From Acidimicrobiaceae bacterium (GTDB lineage: Bacteria; Actinomycetota; Acidimicrobiia; Acidimicrobiales; MedAcidi-G1): 7,213 bases of DNA. Location of the stretch: assembly GCA_002713545.1 (NCBI GenBank), contig PATJ01000032.1:11010-18222 (forward strand), in the 5' to 3' direction. The notes under the pieces are model-generated. The model saw nothing but the letters and a program-made list of their open reading frames with translations. It made no database searches and was not told the origin of the DNA. Numbering within the stretch: the first letter of the stretch is position 1; every line of letters begins with the position of its first letter. The translations under genes and the position numbers were made by a program. Positions 1 through 7,213 of the stretch are shown in pieces.

Positions 1-1778
1 TCACTTACTGCTTTTCTTATCGTCTGAGGATCTATTCCGTTTTCTTTGTTGTATTTTGTCTGCAATTCTCTCCGCCGTTTAGTCTCATTAAGAGCCCGTT
101 CCATCGAGCCGGTAATCTTGTCGGCATACATTATTACTTGCCCATCAACGTTACGAGCCGCTCTGCCAATCGTCTGTATAAGAGAGGTTTCACTTCTCAA
201 AAAACCCTCTTTATCCGCGTCTAGAATTGCCACTAGCGAAACTTCGGGCAGGTCAAGGCCTTCTCTTAAGAGATTTATACCGACCAACACATCAAACTCG
301 CCTAACCTCAAATCACGTAATATCTCAATTCTTTCAATTGTGTCTATGTCTGAATGCAAGTAACGAACTCTTACGCCCTGTTCTAACAAGTAATCTGTTA
401 AGTCTTCTGCCATTTTTTTCGTAAGCGTTGTCACTAGAATTCTTTGTTCCGATTCAACACGTTTGGAGATCATTTCAAGAAGGTCGTCGATCTGCCCCTC
501 TGTGGGTCGCACAATTACTTCTGGGTCTATTAGACCTGTCGGGCGCACGATTTGTTCAACAACTCTCGTGCTGTTTTCTCTTTCCCAGTTCCCGGGAGTA
601 GCTGATACTAAAACCACTTGCCCAACCCTGTTTATGAATTCATCAAACCTAAGTGGCCTATTATCTGCTGCGGAGGGCAGTCTAAACCCATGCTCTATGA
701 GAGTTAGTTTTCTACTTCTATCTCCTTCATGCTGTCCATGGAGTTGCGGAATAGCCACATGCGACTCATCAAGAACAACAAGAAAATCCTCTGGGAAATA
801 GTCAAGCAAAGTAAACGGTCTTTCGCCAGGAGATCTTCCATCTATATGCGCACTATAGTTTTCAATTCCGCTACAAAACCCGAGTTCTGACATCATCTCC
901 AAGTCGTAATCAGTTCTCATTCTCAAGCGTTGAGACTCAAGAAGCTTGTTATCTTTTTCAAAACCCTTCAAAGTCTGCTGGAGTTCTATCTCAATTGCTT
1001 TTATTGCACGGTTCATTACTTGCGTGTCTGCCATATAGTGAGTAGCTGGGAACACTACCAATTCATCTAGCTCTTTTATCAAATCTCCGGTGACTGGATC
1101 CACTTCACTTATCTTCTCGATTTCATCTCCGAATAAGGAAACCTTGAATATAGTTTCTTCGTAAGCGGGATGTATTTCAATAGTGTCACCTTTTACACGA
1201 AATTTTCCACGACTTAGTTCCATGTCGTTTCGCTCATACTGCATGTCAATTAGACGACCTAATGCTTCACGTTGGTTAACTTCAGTTCCGGTTCGCAAAA
1301 CAAGTAGTTGCCCTTCATACTGGGCTGGCGACCCCAATCCATAGATGCACGACACAGAAGCGACCACAATAGTATCTCTGCGTGTCAAAAGAGAAGAGGT
1401 GGCGGAATGACGTAATCGATCTATTTCGTCATTTACAGAAGAGTCCTTTTCAATAAATGTGTCTGAGCTGGGGACGTACGCTTCTGGTTGGTAGTAGTCG
1501 TAGTAAGAAACAAAATACTCAACTTTGTTTTCTGGAAAAAACGAACGAAATTCATTTGCTAATTGGGCTGCTAGCGCCTTATTTGGAGCTATTACTAAAG
1601 TCGGTCTTTGGACTTCTTCTATCGTCCACGCAACCGTAGCACTTTTACCACTTCCAGTGATTCCCAAAAGCGTTTGGAATCTCTCACCACCGTTCAGGCC
1701 GTCTGCTAATTCTTCGATTGCCTTTGGTTGATCGCCAGCCGGTTGAAAAGGGGCGTGTACTTTGAACTTACGTTCCAC
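1..1778 (-). CDS. uvrB: UvrABC excinuclease subunit B, 3'-truncated by window edge
   Basis: UvrB is the damage-verifying ATPase/helicase of nucleotide excision repair; it is loaded by UvrA and recruits UvrC. I translated 592 uninterrupted codons. Visible landmarks are Walker A GITGSGKS (residues 39-46), the beta-hairpin that inserts into DNA with the tyrosine-rich [17 protein letters not shown] (92-108), Walker B DESH (337-340), SATPG (392-396), [14 protein letters not shown] (500-513) and helicase motif [10 protein letters not shown] (535-542). The C-terminal UvrC-binding (UVR) domain lies beyond the window, since family members usually run to about 660-700 residues. The start is GTG at 1778: it is the only usable start codon between the in-frame upstream stop (1827-1829) and the conserved [15 protein letters not shown] segment. 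It has no clear Shine-Dalgarno sequence. It lies 41 bases after coaE, the last gene of the run in this window. Confidence 0.98.
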   Translation of the reverse strand, partial: MERKFKVHAPFQPAGDQPKAIEELADGLNGGERFQTLLGITGSGKSATVAWTIEEVQRPTLVIAPNKALAAQLANEFRSFFPENKVEYFVSYYDYYQPEAYVPSSDTFIEKDSSVNDEIDRLRHSATSSLLTRRDTIVVASVSCIYGLGSPAQYEGQLLVLRTGTEVNQREALGRLIDMQYERNDMELSRGKFRVKGDTIEIHPAYEETIFKVSLFGDEIEKISEVDPVTGDLIKELDELVVFPATHYMADTQVMNRAIKAIEIELQQTLKGFEKDNKLLESQRLRMRTDYDLEMMSELGFCSGIENYSAHIDGRSPGERPFTLLDYFPEDFLVVLDESHVAIPQLHGQHEGDRSRKLTLIEHGFRLPSAADNRPLRFDEFINRVGQVVLVSATPGNWERENSTRVVEQIVRPTGLIDPEVIVRPTEGQIDDLLEMISKRVESEQRILVTTLTKKMAEDLTDYLLEQGVRVRYLHSDIDTIERIEILRDLRLGEFDVLVGINLLREGLDLPEVSLVAILDADKEGFLRSETSLIQTIGRAARNVDGQVIMYADKITGSMERALNETKRRRELQTKYNKENGIDPQTIRKAVS

Positions 1779-1819
1779 ATAGAGATGATACTGATCTAAA
1801 CGCGATAAACATATTGAAT

Positions 1820-2458
1820 CTATTCTTTAGAAATTAAAGGTGGCAAGTCTCGACCTATTTCAGGACGCTCAATAGATTTAATCCATTCCCAGCATTTCAG
1901 AATTTCATTGTTGAACTCACCCATTGAGTTATTGTTATCAATGACGTAATCCGCTATTTCGGTTCTTGATTCACGCGAAACTTGTCTTTCCAGTCGGTTA
2001 CGCGCATCTTCTTCGCCGAAAGAACGATATTTCACTAAACGCTTTACTGCAGTATCAGTATCAACATCAACCACCACTATCGCGTCAAAATTTCGATAAC
2101 CAGATTCGACAAGAAGTGGTATCTCTAAAATAACTGTGTTATCGGTCTCAACAAAAGCTTGCCGTCTGTTTGTCATTTCTTCTCTGACCGCAGGGTGAAC
2201 AATCGTATTTAATGCTGCTAATTCTTCAGGGTTAGAAAAAACTATATTCGCCACTAACTGACGATCAAGTTCACCTTCTGAGGTCAGAATATCTGGACCC
2301 CATTTGGAAAGCATTTCCTCAAAAACTTTTTCACCTGGTTTTTGCAGGTCTCGAACAATCTGATCCGCATCTATCAAAACGGCACCCTGCTCCACAAAAG
2401 CTGCGGCTGCTGTGGATTTTCCAGAACCAATTCCGCCAGTTAATCCTATTTCAAGCAA
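1820..2458 (-). CDS. coaE: Dephospho-CoA kinase
   Basis: CoaE catalyses the last step of coenzyme A synthesis, ATP-dependent phosphorylation of the 3'-hydroxyl of dephospho-CoA, in the cytosol. The 212-residue product has a P-loop GGIGSGKS at residues 8-15, the substrate-binding/catalytic DAD at 30-32, IVHP at 86-89, EIPLLVE at 112-118, a lid with RLERQ at 155-159, and AD-x-VIDN at 169-175, all in the family order. The length is close to the usual single-domain enzyme (about 200-210), so it lacks the C-terminal GrpB-like extension present in the M. tuberculosis protein. The start is TTG, giving M-L-E-I-G-L-T-G-G: no ATG lies in frame in the short gap after rpsA, and an AGGA ribosome-binding site sits six bases upstream. 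It follows rpsA by 29 bases, suggesting one transcript. Confidence 0.97.
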   Translation of the reverse strand: MLEIGLTGGIGSGKSTAAAAFVEQGAVLIDADQIVRDLQKPGEKVFEEMLSKWGPDILTSEGELDRQLVANIVFSNPEELAALNTIVHPAVREEMTNRRQAFVETDNTVILEIPLLVESGYRNFDAIVVVDVDTDTAVKRLVKYRSFGEEDARNRLERQVSRESRTEIADYVIDNNNSMGEFNNEILKCWEWIKSIERPEIGRDLPPLISKE

Positions 2459-2464
2459 TTGTTG

Positions 2465-2468
2465 TCCT
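2465..2468 (-). promoter_or_regulatory. Ribosome-binding site of coaE
   Basis: On the minus strand AGGA is separated by six bases (CAACAA) from the TTG start of coaE. This is a good Shine-Dalgarno core at normal spacing and is what decides for the TTG start; no other start codon lies nearby in frame. Confidence 0.75.
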
Positions 2469-2487
2469 GCTTGAAATATTGACGTTA

Positions 2488-3996
2488 TTAAGAATCTGTT
2501 GTTTTTTCTTCGGATTCATCTTGAGCAACGACTTCGTCACCAGTCGATTCATCTTGTGCAGTTTCTTCGCTTGTGGAGTCTTCCTCCTGCACTTCATCTA
2601 GAGCAGCAGTTTTTCCTTCTTCTTCAGAATCTTCTGTTTCGGATGTAGCTGGTTCCGTTGGATCATGTTCGTTGTAATATTCCGCCCAAGCTTCTTGCCC
2701 TTCCGATGATTCAATTCCTATGTAATTGCCTTCGTCATCGTAGTTGTGTGCTCCAAAGTGCTCTTGGTACTCAGCAGCTACTTCACCACCCTCGGCAGCT
2801 TGCTTGATGGAAAGACTTATTCTCCTTCTCTCCAGATCTAGATCAATAATTTTAACCCACAGTTCTTCACCTGGAGTGACTACTTGTTCTGGTAGTTCAA
2901 CATGATGTGCAGACATTTCGGAAATATGAACTAGACCTTCGATTCCCTCACCTACCTGAACGAAAGAACCGAACTGAATAAGTTTAGTAACTCGACCGTA
3001 AACCAATTCACCAACTTGATGACTGTCCGCAAATTCTTGCCATGGGTCTTTTTGAGTTGCCTTCAAAGAGAGGCTGATTCGCTCACGACTCATGTCTATA
3101 TCCAAAACTTGGACCTCGATTTCATCACCTACGGTAACCACAGAGCCTGGATGGTCGACATGTTTCCAAGACAACTCTGACACATGTATCAATCCGTCCA
3201 TTCCACCAAGGTCAACGAATGCGCCAAAATTAACAACACTTGAGACCACACCTGATCTGACCTCGCCTGATTTCAGATTTGTCAAGAAGTCTTCTCTTTC
3301 GTCTTTTTGACTTTCTTCAAGCCAAGCCCTTCTGGAGAGAACGACGTTATTCCTGTTTCTATCAAGTTCAATTATTTTTGTGTCCACAGTAGTTCCGATT
3401 AATGGTTGAAGATCTCTGACACGTCGGAGATCAACCAAAGAGGCCGGAAGAAATCCTCTGAGTCCTATATCGACGATTAGACCACCTTTGACCACTTCGA
3501 TAACTGTTCCTGAAACCATTCCGTCAGCTTCTTTCACAGCTTCGATATCACCCCATGCTTTTTCATACAAAGCACGCTTTCGCGATAGAAGTAATCGACC
3601 TTCTGCATCTTCTCTTTGCAGAACCAGCGCTTCTATTTTGTCACCCATTTCCACAACTTCATTTGGATGGAGATTATTTCTTATTGAGAGCTCTTTCTGA
3701 GGTATAACTCCTTCAGATTTATAACCGATATCAAGTAAAACCTCGTCTTTATCTATTCGCACGACAGTTCCTTCGACCATCTGGCCGTTCTCAATATCAA
3801 CCATCGTGGCTGTGTAGGCATCTTCTAAAGAGAGCCCTCCTAGGTCATTTGAAGTTATTTCACGAGGTTTATATTCACCTTCGTTATCGAAAGATCCCAT
3901 AGGCTGGGATTCAATTAGTGGAATTGTAGAAATCGGATCGGACACGTTGTTCTCATTTTTAGCGGTTACGTAAGGGAGTTTCCCTTTCTTTTTCAA
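2488..3996 (-). CDS. rpsA: 30S ribosomal protein S1 (four S1 domains)
   Basis: S1 binds mRNA at the 30S subunit and assists translation initiation. The longest reading is 502 residues with four S1 RNA-binding domains at about 71-140, 158-223, 244-312 and 329-398. Typical segments are VLLDIGYKSEGVIP (86-99), GGLIVDIGLRGFLPASLV (171-188), NFGAFVDLGGMDGLIHVSELSW (256-277, given by position) and EGIEGLVHISEMSAHHVE (350-367). Domains three and four are the best conserved, as in actinobacterial S1. A tail from about 400 becomes strongly acidic and low in complexity after 449. The start is uncertain: the TTG at 3996 has no visible ribosome-binding site, and an ATG at 3900 (Met33) would give 470 residues with an N-terminal leader closer to that of M. 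tuberculosis S1. A GTG at codon 18 is a third option. The gene follows the methyltransferase by 46 bases if the longest form is used, or 142 if the ATG is used. Confidence 0.96.
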   Translation of the reverse strand: MKKKGKLPYVTAKNENNVSDPISTIPLIESQPMGSFDNEGEYKPREITSNDLGGLSLEDAYTATMVDIENGQMVEGTVVRIDKDEVLLDIGYKSEGVIPQKELSIRNNLHPNEVVEMGDKIEALVLQREDAEGRLLLSRKRALYEKAWGDIEAVKEADGMVSGTVIEVVKGGLIVDIGLRGFLPASLVDLRRVRDLQPLIGTTVDTKIIELDRNRNNVVLSRRAWLEESQKDEREDFLTNLKSGEVRSGVVSSVVNFGAFVDLGGMDGLIHVSELSWKHVDHPGSVVTVGDEIEVQVLDIDMSRERISLSLKATQKDPWQEFADSHQVGELVYGRVTKLIQFGSFVQVGEGIEGLVHISEMSAHHVELPEQVVTPGEELWVKIIDLDLERRRISLSIKQAAEGGEVAAEYQEHFGAHNYDDEGNYIGIESSEGQEAWAEYYNEHDPTEPATSETEDSEEEGKTAALDEVQEEDSTSEETAQDESTGDEVVAQDESEEKTTDS

Positions 3997-4042
3997 GACG
4001 GATAAAGCCTATCGGAGAGCTATGGCATCGTCACCGATTAAA

Positions 4043-4789
4043 TCAAGTTGCTTTCTCTGCAAGTAATAAAAATTCTGGATTATTGATATCACAGGGTAAG
4101 AGTTCATAGTCGATGGGAGTAACTGACCAAATATTTTTTACTGATAACCCCGCTTTTTGGGCCATTAGTCGTAATTCCCTTGGAGTAAAACAAGTTGTCC
4201 ATGTGACTGCTTCTTTTTTTTCACCCTCAGGATTCATCACTTCCGTCTCTTCTCTGTTCACTCCGCTGGACGCATTAAATTGATCCTTCTTGCTCAAATA
4301 CTGAACCTGAAAGTAAGAAGAAAAAGCTGACAGGGCTAATCTTCCTCCAGGTCTTAGTGCTCGGGCCATATTTTCAAGTGCTTTGTAATCGATGTCAGGA
4401 TTATCAACCAGCGACGTTGGGTCGCTTAATAAACCAAAACCTCCTTGACACATTGATATAACCGCATCAAATTCGTTTTCGAAACTCATTAAACGAACAT
4501 CCTGCCGTAGGAACTTGGCTTTACTTTTCTCTTCATTGGCAAGTCTTACGAAATTTCTGGAAATGTCGACTCCTAATACGTCAATGCCCTTTTCTGCAAA
4601 AAGAATTGAGTGCCTCCCCGGCCCGCAGCCCACATCCAGCAAGCGATCTCCTGGTTCAAGCTCGAGAATTTCGTACAATCTGTTAACTTCATTTTCAGTT
4701 CCGTAGGTAAATGAATAGCGAAGGTATGCACTATCTAAATAATCGGCAAGCTGCTCAAACCAGTGTGGATCATTTTCTTGATTATTCAA
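4043..4789 (-). CDS. Class I SAM-dependent methyltransferase, substrate unknown
   Basis: This 248-residue protein has a Rossmann-type methyltransferase core. Motif I is LLDVGCGPGRH (50-60), which binds S-adenosylmethionine. The acidic residue after strand two is D75 in LGVDIS (72-77). D97 in RQDVR (95-99) sits where the adenine contact is expected, strand four is FDAVISM (107-113), and LRPGGRLALSAF (145-156) follows. A C-terminal block WTTCFTPRELRLMAQKAGL (197-215) resembles small-molecule or uncharacterised methyltransferases of the UbiE/Methyltransf_11/25 type. I see no signal peptide or membrane segment and no RNA-binding domain, so the substrate cannot be named. The start is TTG, two bases after the polA TGA stop, with AAGGG six bases upstream; translational coupling to polA is likely. 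From memory, similar proteins sit beside polA in some Acidimicrobiia, but I could not check this. Confidence 0.9.
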   Translation of the reverse strand: MNNQENDPHWFEQLADYLDSAYLRYSFTYGTENEVNRLYEILELEPGDRLLDVGCGPGRHSILFAEKGIDVLGVDISRNFVRLANEEKSKAKFLRQDVRLMSFENEFDAVISMCQGGFGLLSDPTSLVDNPDIDYKALENMARALRPGGRLALSAFSSYFQVQYLSKKDQFNASSGVNREETEVMNPEGEKKEAVTWTTCFTPRELRLMAQKAGLSVKNIWSVTPIDYELLPCDINNPEFLLLAEKAT

Positions 4790-4791
4790 TT

Positions 4792-7213
4792 TCAGCCCTT
4801 AGCTTCTGCCCAACTTTTTCCAGTTTCTATATCAACTTTTAGGTCGACAGACAACTCATAAGCATTTTCCATCTTTTTTTGGACCATCGTTTTTACGTCG
4901 TCCATCTCTCCATTAGCAACTTCCAGAATTACTTCATCGTGAACTTGTAAAACTAGGGCAGATTTATAAGATTTTTTTCGAAGCTCTTGGTCGATAGACA
5001 CTAGGGCAATCTTGAAAACGTCCGCTGCCAACCCTTGTATAGGTGCGTTCATAGCTTGTCTTTCCCCCGCTTGTCTTACGTTGAAATTGTTTGAGAGAAG
5101 TTCAGGGATTTTTCGCCTTCTACCTAAAAGAGTTTCTGTGTAGCCTTTCTTTCTTGCCTTCTCTATTGATTCGTTCATGTAGTCCTTAACACCTGGAAAC
5201 GCATCAAAGAAGGCATTAAGTATTTCAGATGCTTCATCAACAGGAACGTCAAGTCTTTGCGCTAGGCCATACGCTTCCATTCCATACACAAGGCCATAGG
5301 AAACCATTTTCGCGCGATTTCTCAGAGTCGAATCGATCTCTTCGGGGTTGAGTCCCCACGTCCTGGAGGCAACTGCTGTATGTATATCTTCTCCGGCGTT
5401 AAATGCCAGTTTTAATTCCTTCTCATCAGCTAGATGAGCGATACAACGGAGCTCAATTTGATTGTAATCCGCTACAAGTAGGGAGTGCTTTGAGGCTGGT
5501 ATGAAAGCTTTCCGGAAGGCTTTGCCGGCTTCAGTGCGTACGGGAATATTATGCAAATTCGGTGCGTCAGAACTCAAACGTCCAGTTCTCGTCACTGTCT
5601 GGTGAAACGTGGCGCGTATTCGATTATCTTCGTCTACGCAAGAAAGCAAGCCTTCCCCATAAGTAGATCGAAGTTTTTCAACCTCCCGGTAAGAAAGTAA
5701 CTTTTCTATAATTGGATGCGAATCTTTTAATTTTTCTAAAGTTGCTGCATCAGTTGAGTAACCAGTTTTTGTTTTCTTTCCGGGTGTCAAATCTAATTTC
5801 TCAAAAAGTATTTCTCTAAGTTGTTTTGTCGAATTCACATTGAACTCTTCACCTGCAAGTTCATGAATCTCTCCCCGCAACCCCTCGCACTGACTTGTGA
5901 ATTCATCTCTTAGTCTCTTTAACTCGACTACATCAACTCCAATACCGCGCGTCTCCATTTCAGCGAGGACACGCACCAGTGGAATCTCGACATTTCTGGT
6001 CAGTTCGAGCAACCCTTGTGCGCTAAGAGCTTTATTCAATGGTTCATGCAGTTCCACAATGGCTTTCGCGTTAACAATTGCCTCATGCAACTGATCGTCT
6101 TCTGAATCAAAATTGAGTTGTCCTTCTTTCTCAATCTCAGAGGGAAAGAATATTTTGGTGTGTTTAGTAAGAATTTCAGAAAGGGGTTCTGAAGAATCAG
6201 ACCCTTCAAGAAGATGCTGGGCAAGGGTGATATCAAGATTAATATTTTCGAGAAGTATTCCGTTTCTCGACAAGAGCCTGTAGCTTTTCTTACCGTCATG
6301 GACAGCAACTCCCGTACCGTTGACAGAAAGAAGTTTGTTTAATTTGGAAACTACTTGCGCGTTTTCTAATGAATTAATTGCGAACCAATAACAGTCAGTA
6401 TTGTTTCCTAATGCTAAGCCAATCAAGTTTTCTTCTTGATCTGTCGATTCAGCTAGCGAAACAATATCGCTTTTAGAAAGTATTTCAATTTTTTCAAGCG
6501 CTACTTCCGCTTCTATGCAAGTTTCATATTCGAGATCCAGAACAGAGTCTTTTAAAGCTTCCTTTTCTTTTTTCTCATCAACTTCAAAGCCAACAGCATC
6601 AGACAGTCGTTTTTTTAAAGTGTTTAGTTCAAGAGTGTCCAGAAAGTTATTTACTTCTGATTCATTTATTTCACTGTTATCAAGTTCTTTAAATTTGACA
6701 TCTAAGGGCACATCACGAACAAGCGTCATCAGTTCTGCATTAAGGTGAGCTAATTCTTCGTTTTCTTCGAGATTTTGTTTTAATTTTGGGGTCTGTTCAG
6801 ATGCTGCGGAAAAAATTCCCTCAAGGTCCCCATAAGCATTTATAAGTTTGGCTGCCGTTTTTTCTCCAACTCCCGGAACCCCCGGAAGATTGTCTGAAGT
6901 GTCGCCGCGCAGAGCAGCGTAATTAACGTAGTTTTCCGGGGTTACTCCAGTTCTTTCATGAATCCCCTTTTCGTCGTAGAGAGCGTAATCAGAAACACCT
7001 CTTTTGTTATAAAGAACTTTGATATAAGGATCCTCAACTAGTTGAAAAACGTCTCGGTCCCCTGTTACTACTACAACGTCTTCTCCAGCGTCGCGGCCCA
7101 TGGTAGCTAAAGTCGCTATTACATCATCAGCTTCAAAACCTTTTACGTCTATGACCGTGTATCCAAGTAATGAAACCATCTCCTTAACTAGTGGAATTTG
7201 TTCATACAAAATA
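4792..7213 (-). CDS. polA: DNA polymerase I, 5'-truncated by window edge
   Basis: Pol I fills gaps in excision repair and removes Okazaki primers. The reading frame stays open to the window edge; the TTG at 7209 is internal, because residue E26 from there aligns with E113 of E. coli Pol I, so about 87 residues are missing. Counting from that TTG, the 5' nuclease shows EADD (26-29), GDRD (50-53) and the helix-hairpin-helix DNLPGVPGVGEKTA (106-119). The middle 3'-5' exonuclease fold (about 225-400) lacks the catalytic acidic residues, as in Taq and many actinobacterial enzymes, so no proofreading is expected. The polymerase domain has TRTGRLSS (540-547), motif A DYNQIELR (581-588), motif B from R630 through K634 and Y638 to Y642, the segment NAPIQGLAAD (721-730), and motif C VHDE (756-759). 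Motif A has Asn where Ser is usual. The TGA stop is two bases before the methyltransferase. Confidence 0.98.
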   Translation of the reverse strand, partial: ILYEQIPLVKEMVSLLGYTVIDVKGFEADDVIATLATMGRDAGEDVVVVTGDRDVFQLVEDPYIKVLYNKRGVSDYALYDEKGIHERTGVTPENYVNYAALRGDTSDNLPGVPGVGEKTAAKLINAYGDLEGIFSAASEQTPKLKQNLEENEELAHLNAELMTLVRDVPLDVKFKELDNSEINESEVNNFLDTLELNTLKKRLSDAVGFEVDEKKEKEALKDSVLDLEYETCIEAEVALEKIEILSKSDIVSLAESTDQEENLIGLALGNNTDCYWFAINSLENAQVVSKLNKLLSVNGTGVAVHDGKKSYRLLSRNGILLENINLDITLAQHLLEGSDSSEPLSEILTKHTKIFFPSEIEKEGQLNFDSEDDQLHEAIVNAKAIVELHEPLNKALSAQGLLELTRNVEIPLVRVLAEMETRGIGVDVVELKRLRDEFTSQCEGLRGEIHELAGEEFNVNSTKQLREILFEKLDLTPGKKTKTGYSTDAATLEKLKDSHPIIEKLLSYREVEKLRSTYGEGLLSCVDEDNRIRATFHQTVTRTGRLSSDAPNLHNIPVRTEAGKAFRKAFIPASKHSLLVADYNQIELRCIAHLADEKELKLAFNAGEDIHTAVASRTWGLNPEEIDSTLRNRAKMVSYGLVYGMEAYGLAQRLDVPVDEASEILNAFFDAFPGVKDYMNESIEKARKKGYTETLLGRRRKIPELLSNNFNVRQAGERQAMNAPIQGLAADVFKIALVSIDQELRKKSYKSALVLQVHDEVILEVANGEMDDVKTMVQKKMENAYELSVDLKVDIETGKSWAEAKG
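4796..4800 (-). promoter_or_regulatory. Ribosome-binding site of the methyltransferase, inside the polA 3' end
   Basis: AAGGG on the minus strand lies in the last sense codons of polA (Lys-Gly), six bases before the TTG start of the methyltransferase. It supports that TTG as the start and suggests that ribosomes finishing polA re-initiate on the next gene. Confidence 0.6.

Noticed and set aside
46..801. Plus-strand open frames at 46-363, 227-424 and 463-801
   Set aside because: They lie antisense to the fully conserved UvrB frame, have no recognisable protein features and are shadows of its codon pattern.
3997..4042. Possible hairpin (GATA/TATC arms) just before rpsA, considered as a terminator or S1 autoregulatory structure
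   Set aside because: The stem is only four base pairs, has no G+C-rich arm and no following U-run, so it supports neither a terminator nor a defined regulatory structure.
3997..4070. Possible rpsA promoter (minus-strand TTGATT with a TAnnnT-like element further down)
   Set aside because: The matches to -35 and -10 consensus are weak and several equally poor alternatives exist in the same stretch, so no promoter can be called.
6036..6308. 90-codon minus-strand open frame inside polA
   Set aside because: It is out of frame within the degenerate exonuclease region of polA, which translates without interruption in the main frame; no ribosome-binding site or family signature supports it.
7207..7209. 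TTG as the start of polA
   Set aside because: The frame stays open to the window edge and the sequence at this point aligns with about residue 88 of Pol I; the real start lies outside the window.
1..7213. A new defence, mobile or other undescribed multi-gene system
   Set aside because: Every long frame except the methyltransferase belongs to a well-known housekeeping family in a conserved order, and there are no repeats, integrase, transposase or composition breaks that would indicate an island.

Overview
The window is a compact stretch of conserved housekeeping genes, all on the minus strand. In transcription order (right to left) they are polA (5' end cut off by the window edge), a class I SAM-dependent methyltransferase, rpsA, coaE and uvrB (3' end cut off). 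Gaps between genes are 2, 46, 29 and 41 bases. There is no tRNA, rRNA, insertion sequence, CRISPR array or other mobile element that I can support, and no gene-free stretch longer than 46 bases.

The organism is most likely an actinobacterium. The order polA-rpsA-coaE-uvrB matches Mycobacterium tuberculosis (polA, rpsA, coaE and uvrB are near neighbours there). The S1 protein has the four-domain actinobacterial layout, and the polymerase O-helix carries the actinobacterial-type Met-x-Ser-Tyr-Gly-Leu pattern. Base composition is low for that phylum (roughly 40% G+C by eye). Together with the methyltransferase between polA and rpsA, this suggests a low-GC aquatic lineage, perhaps related to marine or freshwater Acidimicrobiia. 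That placement is an inference, not something the sequence proves.

Layout: 1-1778 UvrB (592 residues visible, C-terminus missing); 1820-2458 dephospho-CoA kinase; 2488-3996 ribosomal protein S1 (start uncertain, possibly 3900); 4043-4789 methyltransferase; 4792-7213 DNA polymerase I (about 87 N-terminal residues missing). polA and uvrB act together in nucleotide excision repair: UvrB verifies damage and loads UvrC, and Pol I fills the gap. S1 and CoaE serve translation initiation and coenzyme A synthesis. The methyltransferase starts two bases after the polA stop and is probably co-translated with it; its substrate is unknown.

I found no novel defence, mobile or signalling system. The points worth a second look are small: an atypical Asn in polymerase motif A, consistent use of TTG/GTG starts, an ambiguous rpsA start, and the uncharacterised methyltransferase.
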